Part shown: positions 37,601 to 47,304 of the stretch, one piece after another | Numbering within the stretch: position 1 is the first letter of the stretch | How the letters are laid out: every line of letters starts with the position of its first letter | DNA from: Rhyzopertha dominica | Taxonomy: Eukaryota; Arthropoda; Insecta; Coleoptera; Bostrichidae | Direction of reading: 5' to 3' | Length of the DNA: 64,000 bases | NCBI GenBank assembly: GCA_025024175.1 | Contig: QCXZ01000003.1 | Span: 60,034,023-60,098,022, forward strand | Notes under the pieces: model-generated | The model's database searches: none | The model's input: the letters and a program-made list of their open reading frames with translations, nothing else | What the model was told of the DNA's origin: nothing | Translations under genes and position numbers: made by a program

Positions 37601-40600
37601 CTCGGTAATGTTTACGTGACACTTGACGTCACGAGTTGAATAACCTTGGATAGAAGCGTTTTGGCGGTGACTCCTAAGATTTGAATTTCAGACCTGGAAT
37701 TCTCTACCTATAAAGATTTTTTTTGTATTTCTTAGCATGGCGTACGATATATATGCAATTCAAGATTCATTTTACGTAATTTTCAAAAATAGTGATAATA
37801 CCCAATTGTACGTAGAGAATTTCAGGCCTGAAATTCGAATCTTAGGAGCCACCGCCAAAACGCTTCTATCTAAGGTTATTCAACTCGTGACGTCAAGTGT
37901 CATGTAAACATTACCGAGGAGAGTGCTGCTTAACGGTGTAGTATCATTCTTGTATTAGAAAAGCTTTTGTGTGGTGTTTATTGAAAGGACGGTGTAAGAG
38001 GTCGCACCAAGATTTGTTTAGTTTTACAAGCATCTATTATGTATGGAAAACAAAACAAGTGTTGTTTTGCACATGGTTATAAAAGTACTTCAGTCAGTAC
38101 AACTAACAAAATATTTTTGCAACCGTTCCTCGAGATTATCAACATATAAAAAAGTTGTTTAAGGTCCCTAGACGTTATATGCCGAAATGGCAAAGTTTGT
38201 TTTTCTGTTGTGAAGATCATCTAAATTCTTAATGTAAGTTTTACTATTGTTTTTGGGGTTATAGGTGTTTACCATTCAGTTTCCATTTTGTTATAACTTA
38301 AAGACGATATGGAAAATTATATGCGTTTTAAGTTGATAGAGAGAAATGTTATAATAAGGAAAGACGTTTGTTTCCCATATATTCGACTGTTAGCCAGACC
38401 GGAAACGAGCCGCAACAGCCCCGAAAATAAATGGCAATTTATATTTATTCTGACCTCTAAAATAAATGTCAAGTTTAGGGTACACTTTTGATTCTTACAT
38501 TTTTATGTCAACAAATAGTAGGTGTCCAAAAACCCACTGTGATCAAATTATCAATGCTACGTTAATTTGATAAAAAAGTTCACTTATGCTGTTGCTTTTA
38601 CGTTCCTCATCTCCGCCGCGTTGAACCGCTCGTCGCTGTACACAAATTCCATAACAATGAACATGCCTTCAGAAGTCATAACTCATAAGTATTTCACTTT
38701 TCTTGGCGTATTTTAATTCGCTTGTCACAAAATGAACGCAAACAACAAACTGATAAAATTGACGGGCTGACGCTGACGCGTGACGAGCTGACCCCAGATG
38801 TAAACAAACGGCCATTTACAAGACACCTGACGTCACGGCCAATATGTTCGCGTTTTGGCGGTCCCTTTAACTGTTCATATTTTTAATATTAAAAATACAC
38901 CTTACGATCCATTTTTTCGAATTTATAAGCTGTCACAGCTGTTTTGTGGATTAGATGCTACCTGTTAATATGCAATTTAATAAAATATGTATACATGGCA
39001 AATACCCAATTAGGAATGGAACTACTTACAAAGATACATGTAACGTTTCCGCACATAATACATCACGTTTCTAACTGAATTTAACTTTTGTAAAATTATC
39101 ATCAAATGAATAAAAACCAGTATTGTTAATTGTTATTAAACCATACAAAATAAAAACCAGGTCATTTCAAAGATGATAAGAGCAACACAAATCCGCAAAA
39201 AACCGCTTGATGGCCATTAGAAAAAAATACGGTGTCATGGAAAAGTGTTGTACAAAACAAAAAGTGGGTTAAAATGAAAAACAATTATTAAAAATACCTA
39301 CCTTACTATCGTATCGTGTAAATAAAACTGAATTAATTTTACAAGCGTATCTGAACCTAATTTATTGATAAAGATATTATGATCTATAATACGATTAAAA
39401 GCTCCCTGAAAATCCATACATTACGTCTACTTTCAAACAGTTTGAAAAATAGGGTTCTCATTTTAAAAGTCTAACCACAGGCTAATTCTGGTGGAAAAAT
39501 GCCAAAATTTTGTCTGTAGATACGCATTTCTGAAACAGATCCAAGGAGAAGTTTTGAATTCATAATACTTTTAAAATGCAGTGTCGTTTAATAATTCTTC
39601 ATGGAGATCCAGCACCATATTTGTGCCAAATGTTCTCCTGTTTTTCAGTCAAATATGCCTCACATTACCACGAACAAATATCGCTTAGGAGGATGGTTTG
39701 AGAATCAACCTATTCCTAACTTTCCTAAGTAAAAGCATGATATGTTTAAAAGCAAGAATATTGACTGCAGCGAGATTTTAGTAAAATTTGAAGTTTTAGA
39801 ATTAGCGAAGCGGCATAACTGACAAGTAAAATATGAAAAACGATGGCCATATGATCACAAAACGATTCGTCATTTTCCATACCATTACCTAGCGAACAAA
39901 TTCTTGCATAACAGAATTTAAAATGATTGTTTTTAGAAGATAAAGAAATAAATACGAGTGCATCTGACGAGCGGGCTATTGATGTTAACCATGTGGCAAA
40001 ATAATCAAGACAGTAACTATAAAATATTAGTAATATAAAGAGAAAAGCGGCACAGATTTTCACATTAGTATGGAAAACAATTTATTACAAAACGAGATTA
40101 ATATATTCGTCGCTGAACTTTGTTGAAATATTTTTAATATTTAATGTATAAACATTTACGGCTGTTCAAACATCTAATTTTAAACATGGGCGTCATAACA
40201 TACTGCATCGATAGCATTATCTCGTCGTCTCAGTATTCAGCAGTGCAAATCGATTTAGACTATTTCAAAGACAGTTTACAGGCGAGAATGTTACAAACTG
40301 CAGATTTCAAATGCCAATAAATAATTCATTATTGATACTCGCCGACACTGAAGGACTTCGTGGTAATTCTCGATTGTAAATTTGATTTTGCGTTGCAGTC
40401 ATCAAGGTCCTTAAAATCACGTTGTATCGTTATGTTTTGGGTTTAACAGATCTGAACATCGTCTATCCTTGAGTGTCAAATTTGTATATAGGTATAGCAA
40501 TTCTATTGGTAACGTACAGGGTGAGCAAATAAGAGATGTGGCCGGTCATATCTCATAAACTAGTAGCCCTAGAAGTTTGAGGTAAAAAAATTCTTAAGTA

Positions 40601-43600
40601 AAGTGGCCAAGAGAAATTGCTGGAAAATATTTTCGAGTTTATAAAGTGACCGCTAGAGGGCGCTGTGATACCTCCAAATTACAAAATTAATGTTTGCGTC
40701 ATTTTTAGCCTAATAAATGTCTGCAGTGTTAAACATTCTAGGATTGTGTGGACTAGAATCTACTATTTTTGTTTCGAACATTTTTTTGTTAAATGTCAAA
40801 TAAAGGGGTGGGGGACGGTTGAATATTAATATAGAAAATCGCTAATATTTCAGGTTTGGCTTGACCGATTTCAACCAATGAGGTGACGTTTTCAAGAGCT
40901 TATGTGCCTTTATAAAAAGCAATTTTAAGTGTCAGATCATTGTTTGTGTGTTGACCGCAAGAGGGCGTTTTCTGAAGTTACTACCTAAATATCATTTTTT
41001 CACGAAATTTTTAAATGCAAACATATAAGGCTATTTACTTTATTAAATGAACAATTGAATATAGACTAAAATGGTGAAAACCGCACCATTTAAAAAATTG
41101 AAGAAAAATCGTTATTTAGGTAGTAATTTCAGAAGACGCCCTCTTGCGGTAAACACATGTTCTGACACTGAACATTGCTTTTTATAACGGCATATAAGCT
41201 CTTGAAAATGACACCTCGTTGGTTGAAATCGGTCAAGCCAAGCACAAAATATTAGCCGTTTTCTATATTAATATTCACCGGCCCCCACTCCTTTATTTGA
41301 CATTTAAGAATAAAATGTTCTAAACAAAAATGATAGATTTTAGTCCAAGCAATCTTAATTGCTGGAAAATAATTTCGAGTTGGTAAAGTGACCACTAGTA
41401 GGCGCTGTGGCACCTCCAAATTACACAATTAATGTTTATATTATTTTTAACTTAATAAATGTCTGTGGTATTAAACATTTTAAGATTGTTTGGGTTGAAA
41501 TCTACCATTTTTGTTTAGAACACTTTTTTGTTAAATGCCAAATAAAGGAGTGGGGGGCGGGTGAATATTAATATAGAAAATCGCTAATATTNTAGTTTTG
41601 GCTTGACCGATTTCAACCAACGAGGTGTCATTTTCAAGAGCTTATGTGCCTTTATAAAAAACAATTTTAAGTGTCAGAACATAGTTTTTGTGTTGACCGC
41701 AAGAGGGCGTTTTCTGAAATTACTACCTAAATATCGATTATTCTCGAAATTTTAAAATTGTGCGGTTTTCACTATTTTAATCTATATTCAATTGTTCTTT
41801 TAATGAAGTAAATAGCCTTATACCTTTGTATTTAAAAATTTCGAGAAAAATTGATATTTAGGTTGTAACTTCAGAAAACGCCCTCTTGCGGTCAACACAC
41901 AAACAATGTTCTGACACTTAAAATTGCTTTTTATAAGGGCACATAAGCTCTTGAAAACGACACCTCATTGGTTAAAATCGGTCAAGCCAAACCTGAAATA
42001 TTAGCGATTTTCTATACTAATATTCACCCGCCCCCCACTCCTTTATTTAACATTTAACAAAAAAATGTTCTAAACAAAAATGGTAGATTTTAGTCCAAAC
42101 AATCTTAAAATGTTTAATACTGCAGATATTTATTAGGCAAAAAATGACACAAACATTAATTGTGTAATTTGGAGGTACCACAACGCCCTCTAGCAGTCAC
42201 TTTACAAATTCGAAAATATTTTCCAGCAATTTCTCTTAGCCACTTTACTTAAAACTTTTTTTACCTCAAAGCTCTAGGGCTACTAGTTTGAGATATGACC
42301 GGGTTCCTCTCTTATTTGCTCACCCTGTACAGTTGCCACTAAAAAAGAAAACGGAGCACTCAATGGTTCTGCCCTTATTTTTTAGTTCATTTAATATGTG
42401 TCAAAAAAGACGAATCAAACAGCAAAAAACAAAATGATTACACCCTTAACAACTGCTTTGGCTATGAAGCACTGTGGAAGAATAGTTCCACACATTTTCT
42501 GAAGAAGATCATGTATCCTGTATAAAACAAACAGTAAAACGTTACTTCAAGAAAAATAGTGAAGCTTAAACTTTATAAGTTATCAACGTCATTTCTATAG
42601 TAACGTACTCTGATGTACCGTTACTTTGAAGACCCATGTTTATTAAAACTTTTTTGTTTACCCGTAAATAGGTATAACAGTTTTGCTTTGATATATATGC
42701 TATATAATTGTTAAAATATGACAAAAGAAAATCAAAGAACGATAGATTTCACAAAATCAAAACTTGTTCCTGGTTTTGAATCTGAACGAAAAATTTGGTG
42801 TCAATTAAATCGCATTAGAAGTGGCCATGGTAGATGTAGATAATGATGTTTTATTTAAGTGCAAGGTAATTGATGACCCAAACTGTATTTAACAAAATTT
42901 GAAGGTGGTTTCCATGAAATATACATATTGAGTGCTCGAGCTATTGACTGGCTTCTAAACATAAAAACTTAACTAATAAACACCTGTATTTTTCATACGA
43001 ATATATATACTAACAGAAACATTATTTTTCAGCTCCTTCAGTTTTTAAGATCTCTACTTACGTCCAGGTGAATGACATTCGATAAATACCAAGTTCAAAT
43101 ACAGCAACACGCGTAGAAGCTGATTTACAAGGCACTTACATTTGCTTTCACTTGAAAGTCTTTCAACTCGCCAAAAAAAGAAAAGAAAAAAGGACACGTT
43201 GAAGCTTTTTGTTTTCATTTACTTGACGTCAAGAGATCTAAATGCAAACATATAGTATTTAAACGAATTGAAAACTGGTTATGTACACAGGTGCAAAAAA
43301 GCATTTAAAATAATATGCGATTGGTTATTGTATTATTTCCTTTTATTTAATTTGTTTACTTTTAACAGATTCATCTTAAAGATAACCTGGGCTATTTACG
43401 CAGATATTTATCCTTATTAAAGAAAAATAACGGAATCTAAATCTTACTGTTATTAATACAATTCAAACACAATTTATTCAACAAGCATCACAACTCACCT
43501 CCTTAAACTGACAATAAAAAACCCAAAATATACTAAATCGTTACAAAATTATAATAATTTTTCGATCTTTAAAGCTACAGACAAACCAACTCAAATTTTA

Positions 43601-45041
43601 TTACGACCTAATGATGAATTTAGTCATTATTGAACCCAATGTCAATAAGACAGTGATAAGCGTCACAAATCTTCACGGGTATTAATATTGTTTGAAAATA
43701 TTTCCATGGAAATATTGCCTGCGGATGTTAAATTTCGGAAATTTCCAACCAACGATGTGACCGAAGGATATAGCTATAGCTTGCTTTTTGATCTAGTTTT
43801 CAGTTAGCTAATAGGATCAAGGAAATTGATATATCTATCAAACAAATTTAATTGTAAAAGTATCCAAGTTAACCATGCTTTTTTCCATAACAATGAACGT
43901 GCCTTCAAAAGTCATAACTCATAAGTATTTCACTTTTTCTTGGCGTATTTTAATTCGCTTGTCACAAAATGAACGCAAACAACAAACTGCAAAATTGACG
44001 GGCTGAGACTGACGCGTGACGCGCTGACCCCAGATGTAAACAAGCGGCCATTTACAAGACACCTGACGTCACGCCCAATACGATCGCGTTTTGGCGCTCC
44101 CTTTAAATACTCACATTTTTAATATTCAAAATACATTTTACGATCTACTTTTTCGAATTTATAAGCTGTCACAGCTGTTTTGTGGATTAGATGCTACTTA
44201 TTAAAATGCAATTTAATAAAATATAAATACATGGCAAATACCCAATTAAGTCTTTGAGTGTACCTACTTGGAGGAAAAGTGTATCTCCCCCACGTACCCG
44301 CGCTCCCCTCACCCTCATTGATCTTAACGTCAGTCCCAACCGTATTTAAGAATGGGATGTCGTGTCCATTTAATAATATGTCAATGGTTTTTTCACCACC
44401 GCCAGTTCAGTGCCAGCTTGATATGTGCAGGAATTATGACATGACCCTTGTATTATGTCATTAACAAAATAAACAAAATCCATTTCAGGACAGTCCTGCA
44501 ACAACACTTCTTCTTTCAATTTCTTTTTGATTCACCTCTCTACGAGATTTTGTTATCAAGATACGAGCTACGAACGGATGCTATTTTTACTACAGCCGCG
44601 CGGAGGCCGAACGGCGCGGCTACTCATAAAGAATCGCGCAATAATATTTTTTTTTTGTTAAAACTCACCCGCTCCACTATTGCGTCTTCCCCTCACCAGC
44701 GACTTGATGCCCGGCATGCCGAACACGTCGAGCCTGGAACGCTGTTGTCCCCGGCCCGGCGTCGGTGGCACATGGGGCGCCGCTATGGCGGTCGCCGCCG
44801 CCAGACGCCGAGCCTTCGGCTCGAGCAGAGTCGCGCTATCCGCCACCTTCTTCGGCGTCTCCTCCAGCTCGGCGAGGGTGCCGTAGCCGACCGACCATGA
44901 GCATATGGCGCGTCTCCGCTCCCTCCTGTTGGGCGGGTCGGCCCAGGCGGCGCTCAGGCAGGCCTTCCTCTTGGCACCGTTACCACCGCGAAGGGGTAGC
45001 TTCCAACTATCCCCGCACAGCGACTGAATCGGCACTGCCAT
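25410..45041 (-). CDS. RNF144: RNF144-type RBR E3 ubiquitin ligase, membrane-anchored
   Basis: RBR ligases take ubiquitin from E2 onto a RING2 cysteine and then pass it to substrates. Exons: 45041-44669 (coding part), 30891-30500, 28780-28618, 27825-27473, 25658-25410. Phases 1, 0, 1, 0 all join, giving 509 codons plus stop. Residues 1-225 are a disordered extension absent from vertebrate RNF144A (about 290 aa). RING1 is near 228-290 ([19 protein letters not shown]), IBR near 319-365 and RING2 from 391 with Cys406 in EGCAQMMC as expected catalytic residue. [20 protein letters not shown] then precedes a C-terminal membrane anchor (about 458-484), as in RNF144A/B. The start is the Met at 45041; an upstream exon is possible because the frame stays open through the acceptor at 45106. 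The introns hold retrozyme copies, an H2B pseudogene and THAP-type repeats. Confidence 0.9.
25659..26869 (-). other. RBR ligase intron, left part
   Basis: It contains a repeat at 26321-26480 that recurs inverted at 54.6-54.77 kb. The rest is unclassified AT-rich DNA with two N bases. Confidence 0.5.
26321..26480. repeat. Dispersed repeat, inverted relative to 54610-54765
   Basis: Shared blocks include AAGTACTCGAAAGT, AAAACAGAC, CAGACAAAAG and AGATTTTAAGGAAAATTTT. Family not recognised. Confidence 0.7.
26870..27113 (+). pseudogene. Histone H2B pseudogene
   Basis: Degenerate translation on + retains the H2B order: KTS near the start, [22 protein letters not shown], then [17 protein letters not shown] (an in-frame TAG replaces the residue before S), then fragments resembling NDIFERI and ATRLA. 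Stops, frameshifts and an internal deletion break it. H2B genes lack introns, so this could be a retrocopy or an old tandem-gene relic. It lies antisense in an RBR ligase intron. Confidence 0.85.
27473..27825 (-). CDS. RNF144: RBR ligase exon: IBR and RING2
   Basis: Acceptor TTTTCAG, donor GTAAGT. It encodes the full IBR cysteine pattern (CPTQ...CPTC...CSNC...C) and RING2 with [13 protein letters not shown] and CKHVFCWYC. Confidence 0.95.
27826..28206 (-). other. RBR ligase intron, nothing recognised
   Basis: Short AT-rich intron segment before the retrozyme copy. Confidence 0.5.
28207..28560 (+). mobile_element. Retrozyme-like repeat, near full-length
   Basis: It begins near GCAAAACCAGTTCTATG, carries a canonical hammerhead, then ATGCATTTTA, about 150 nt of sequence not found in the other copies, and ends with GGTGGCTTTGCCATCAT...GGCATTGCCATCC. 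The copy at 59.1 kb has the same blocks in rotated order. No ORF. It lies in an RBR ligase intron on the opposite strand, so the ligase pre-mRNA does not contain an active ribozyme. Confidence 0.75.
28274..28322 (+). ncRNA. Hammerhead ribozyme, canonical
   Basis: Stem I AACTGCA/TGCAGTT (7 perfect pairs), core CTGATGA (28281-28287), stem II GCTGT-AATG-ACAGC, core GAAA (28302-28305), palindromic stem III ATAGATCTAT, cleavage-site C (28315). Every conserved position of the hammerhead fold is met. Stem I is extended further out by GTGCTGTCTACAC and GTGTAGACAGCAC. A self-complementary stem III with no loop suggests that it works best as a dimer or across tandem units. Confidence 0.9.
28618..28780 (-). 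CDS. RNF144: RBR ligase exon: second half of RING1
   Basis: Acceptor TTCTTCCAG, donor GAG|GTAACA. It encodes [20 protein letters not shown] and runs to KYRLNR; the join R-EVELDK matches the family. Confidence 0.94.
28781..30499 (-). other. RBR ligase intron, nothing recognised
   Basis: AT-rich intron without identified elements. Confidence 0.5.
30500..30891 (-). CDS. RNF144: RBR ligase exon: serine-rich linker and start of RING1
   Basis: Acceptor CATTCCAG, donor GAG|GTGAGT. It encodes a serine-rich, low-complexity stretch and then [22 protein letters not shown] content is far above the surrounding intron. Confidence 0.9.
30892..34483 (-). other. Long RBR ligase intron, first part
   Basis: GC-richer islands at about 31415-31570 and 32040-32180 and a short inverted repeat partner at 32250-32298 are present, but no gene family is recognised. 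Confidence 0.5.
34484..34566 (+). mobile_element. Retrozyme fragment with hammerhead core
   Basis: The match to the retrozyme starts exactly at CTGATGA and ends near AGACATGCAATTTAAA. CTGATGA (34484-34490), stem II GCTAT-AATG-ATAGC, GAAA, ATAGATCTAT and C are intact. The 5' strand of stem I is missing, so this copy should not cleave alone. Stem II keeps pairing through a compensatory change (GCTGT/ACAGC to GCTAT/ATAGC). Confidence 0.85.
34567..36429 (-). other. RBR ligase intron, nothing recognised
   Basis: A moderately GC-rich block at about 35225-35435 has an ORF without recognisable homology. Confidence 0.5.
36521..37807 (-). mobile_element. THAP-carrying repeat, inner nested copy
   Basis: Full-length copy, 1287 bp, with ends AATTGGATAT and ATACCCAATT. 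Its THAP-derived fragment reads on the - strand (about 37490-37280), with the [23 protein letters not shown]. Confidence 0.85.
38041..38490 (+). pseudogene. Degenerate THAP-domain fragment in the outer repeat copy
   Basis: Two exon-like parts are separated by a retained intron (GTAAGT at about 38232, TTATAACTT at about 38290). The first has KCC...HGYKSTSVS and FFCCEDHLN, the C2CH zinc-site remnants; the second has [19 protein letters not shown] and, after a frame slip, remnants of PHIFDC and [11 protein letters not shown]. The second zinc cysteine is lost. Several stops are shared by all copies. Confidence 0.75.
39012..40513 (-). other. RBR ligase intron, nothing recognised
   Basis: AT-rich; the short - strand ORF at 39746-40063 has no recognised family. 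Confidence 0.5.
40514..42330. mobile_element. Compound foldback element, alternating inverted units
   Basis: The ends are inverted copies of GTACAGGGTGAGCAAATAAG. Inside, one unit of about 0.4-0.5 kb occurs in orientation +, -, +, - (boundaries near 41070, 41352 and 41765). Each unit carries GGCTTGACCGATTTCAACCA and a CCGCAAGAGGGCG motif. No ORF of interest. One N near 41592. Confidence 0.85.
42331..43882 (-). other. RBR ligase intron, nothing recognised
   Basis: AT-rich, no element identified. Confidence 0.5.
43883..44247 (+). mobile_element. THAP-carrying repeat, truncated 3' end
   Basis: Matches the last 0.36 kb of the family (CATAACTCATAAGTATTTC, AGCTGTCACAGCTGTTTTG) and ends ATACCCAATT. 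The THAP part is missing. Confidence 0.85.
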
Positions 45042-45105
45042 CGTCACCACTGAGGGACTTAAGGGGTGTCCGCCAAGACGGCGGCGTTGGAGGGGTATTG
45101 CACTG
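44669..45105 (-). CDS. RNF144: RBR ligase 5' exon: GC-rich N-terminal extension
   Basis: Acceptor TTTTTCCAG ends at 45106 and the donor is GCGG|GTGAGT. The frame giving [20 protein letters not shown] joins the next exon in phase 1 (SGAG|VETSS). The first Met in that frame is at 45041; the 64 nt before it may be 5'UTR or coding from an earlier exon. A second frame from the acceptor (starting QCNTPPTPPSW) stays open only to about 45007. The product is arginine- and alanine-rich and looks disordered. Confidence 0.72.
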
Positions 45106-45648
45106 CTGGAAAAAGAAAATTTTTTATGAAAGACATCATAAAACCACGCACAAACCTCCTGTCTTATAGGTAGGGGAAGAAAGCACAACTTCAATGTGAA
45201 GCAAAGTCGCATATACAGGGTGCCCATTTTCGTTGTATTGTAGGGTATCTCGGTAACTATTAATGCTAGAGGGTTGCGGTTTCGACATTACTTTTTTGTT
45301 CTGAGTTCAGCTGTACCGTCGCTATTTTTGTATCGTCTTTTGTTTTAAAGCCATAGCCAACTTTTGGAAAAATGTAAGATTTCTCCAGCTCTCAATTTCT
45401 CGCTTGGTTATGTAGATACAAAAAAAACTGTAAAGACATTTTGATAGATATTATTATTTTGAATCCAGTGGCGTACCCCGTAATTTTATAGGATATATAA
45501 TATATAACACAAACTAGCATTTTTTTACATGGAAACCATAGTTGGCTTTGCTATGATTGAAAAGGCCTATTTTTTCTGATTAAAAAATGTATACATTGAT
45601 AGATTTATTTCTACTAATTTTGGAATATTCATTTTTTATAATTTAATC

Positions 45649-45650
<2 letters not shown>

Positions 45651-45685
<35 letters not shown>
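45651..45685. repeat. (TAA)n microsatellite
   Basis: Eleven or so ATA/TAA units forming the 3' tail of the non-LTR element. Confidence 0.9.
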
Positions 45686-46136
45686 TGTTCTTTATTTGCA
45701 TAAAGGGAGAAACAAATTACACCTGATATACAAAACGTCAATAAAAGAAGGTACATTATTCTTTAAATATATATTCCCCTCTAAACAAAAAGGCGAAGTT
45801 CAGCAACCGTTGGCACAGTTACTGTTCTTCCACTTAACCCAAGAATACTTGTATTAAAATACATTAGAATTGCGACACAGCAAAGACACAAAAAAAAGCA
45901 AACGAAATATTATAAGTATTTGTAAAATACACTACATAATACTTGTTATTTATAGTGTACCTACTGACAACAAAACAAAATCCGGGACATTGCAAGCACG
46001 ATGCAGGACAGGAAAAAGGCATAGCAAAGCAACAATAAAAAGTCAGAACAAAATATAAAGGCAGCTACAAGACTTTTGGCAAGCGGCAGAAGAGCAAGCA
46101 TTATTAATTTTAATTAACAATAACATATCTTATAAG

Positions 46137-46546
46137 CTAATCTACGTCATTCAGTAATTTGTTTTTCAATTTGTATTTAAACCGGCGTATATTCAATGTT
46201 TTTAATTCACACGGAAGTTCATTATAGACCCTCGCTATATTGTATGAAAAGCATCTTTGGAAAAATGTATGAGAATGTATTGGAATCGTCAGCTGATCCT
46301 TTCTACGTATATTTATACTATGTACATCTGTTCTATAAGTTACTTTGTTAATTAGGTATGGAGGTGTCTTGCTTAGCAGTATTTTATGAAATAGACATGC
46401 AGAGTGCAAGTATCTTCTCTGATGCATATTCAACCACGGAATAGTTTTGAGTTTGTGTGAGACGTGTTCCCTCCTACCAACCCCATAAATAAGACGCAAA
46501 CAAGAGTTTTGGATTACCTGAATCCGCTTACATCCAGGAGGCTATG
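46137..46546 (-). pseudogene. C-terminus of a non-LTR reverse transcriptase
   Basis: The frame reads QNSCLRLIYGVGRREHVSH, then LNMHQRRYLHSACLFHKILL and later YNIARVYNELPCELK. This is the typical C-terminal pattern of many LINE ORF2 proteins after the RT domain. The catalytic RT motifs are absent. Confidence 0.8.
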
Positions 46547-47304
46547 GAATAAGACATAATTTATATTATTAAGTAAAATTTTAATCCTTTAAAAATAATA
46601 TATGCATATTTGAATACATACATAAGACTCCTAAGAGCGCTCATGCATTTTTTATCGATAATCTAGAAGGCTATGTAACTAATGAAAATAATTGTTTATT
46701 TGGAGATAAGTACATATGCTTTGTTTATCATGAAGTATTTACATCCATTTTGACGGAAAACGTAAAATCTCATTAAATTATTACAAAAATTGAAATAATA
46801 CCAAAATTAGTAAAGACAAACCTAACAATGCATACATTTTCTTTATCAGACAATATAGTTCTTTTCAACCATAGCAGTCAACTATGGTTTTCATTTTAAA
46901 AAATCCAAATTTGTGTTATATCTCAAAAATGTGACCCCAAAAAAATTCTGAGTACGCCACGGATTCAGAATAAAAATATCTATAAAAAAAGTTTCTACAG
47001 TTTTTTGTGCCTACATAGCCAATCAAGATATTGGGAATTGAAGAAATGTTACATTTTTCAAAAGTTGGCTATGGCTTTAAAACAAAAGACGACACAAAAA
47101 TGGCGACGGTACAGCTCAACTCAACAAAAAAGTAATACAGTAATGTCGAAACCGCAACGCTCTAGCATTAATAGTTACCGAGATACCCTACAATTACAAC
47201 GAAAATGGGACACCCTGTACATGATGAGTCGAGAGGAACGGACCGAAATTCTATCGTTTATTTATATACACGAAATTCATGTAAAAAATTAACATGCTGT
47301 ATTC

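Larger units (their letters stand above)
36430..39011. mobile_element. THAP-carrying repeat interrupted by a second copy of itself
   Basis: The outer copy (36430-36520 plus 37808-39011, sense +) starts AATTGGGTATAATC and ends ATACCCAATT. It is split near its 5' end by an inverted full-length copy (36521-37807). Aligning to the intact copy at 52700-53975 shows that the outer sequence resumes at the break (GTAGAGAATTTC). The result is a near-perfect inverted repeat with arms of about 1.2 kb. Confidence 0.85.
45651..46546 (-). mobile_element. 5'-truncated non-LTR retrotransposon with (TAA)n tail
   Basis: On the - strand a broken RT end is followed by untranslated sequence, AATAAAGAACAATT and a (TTA)n tract at 45685-45651. 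A possible 8-bp flanking repeat ATAATTTA is present on both sides. This is the usual structure of a LINE copy truncated at its 5' end. Confidence 0.75.
45214..47221. mobile_element. Foldback element with a non-LTR insertion
   Basis: The ends are inverted repeats of at least 330 bp, for example CGTTGTATTGTAGGGTATCT and TATTAATGCTAGAG at the left, matched on the other strand at 46.9-47.2 kb. The outer ends are TACAGGGTGCCC and its counterpart. A non-LTR retrotransposon tail sits between the arms. A diverged relative is at 49.56-50.9 kb. It lies just 5' of the ligase GC-rich exon. Confidence 0.8.

Noticed and set aside
44448..45169. + strand ORFs of 134-150 codons opposite the GC-rich ligase exon
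   Set aside because: GC-rich sequence gives long chance ORFs on all frames; only the - frame joins the next exon in phase.
46137..46499. Host gene interpretation of the 120-codon - strand ORF
   Set aside because: The pattern is that of a LINE ORF2 C-terminus with a (TAA)n tail downstream.
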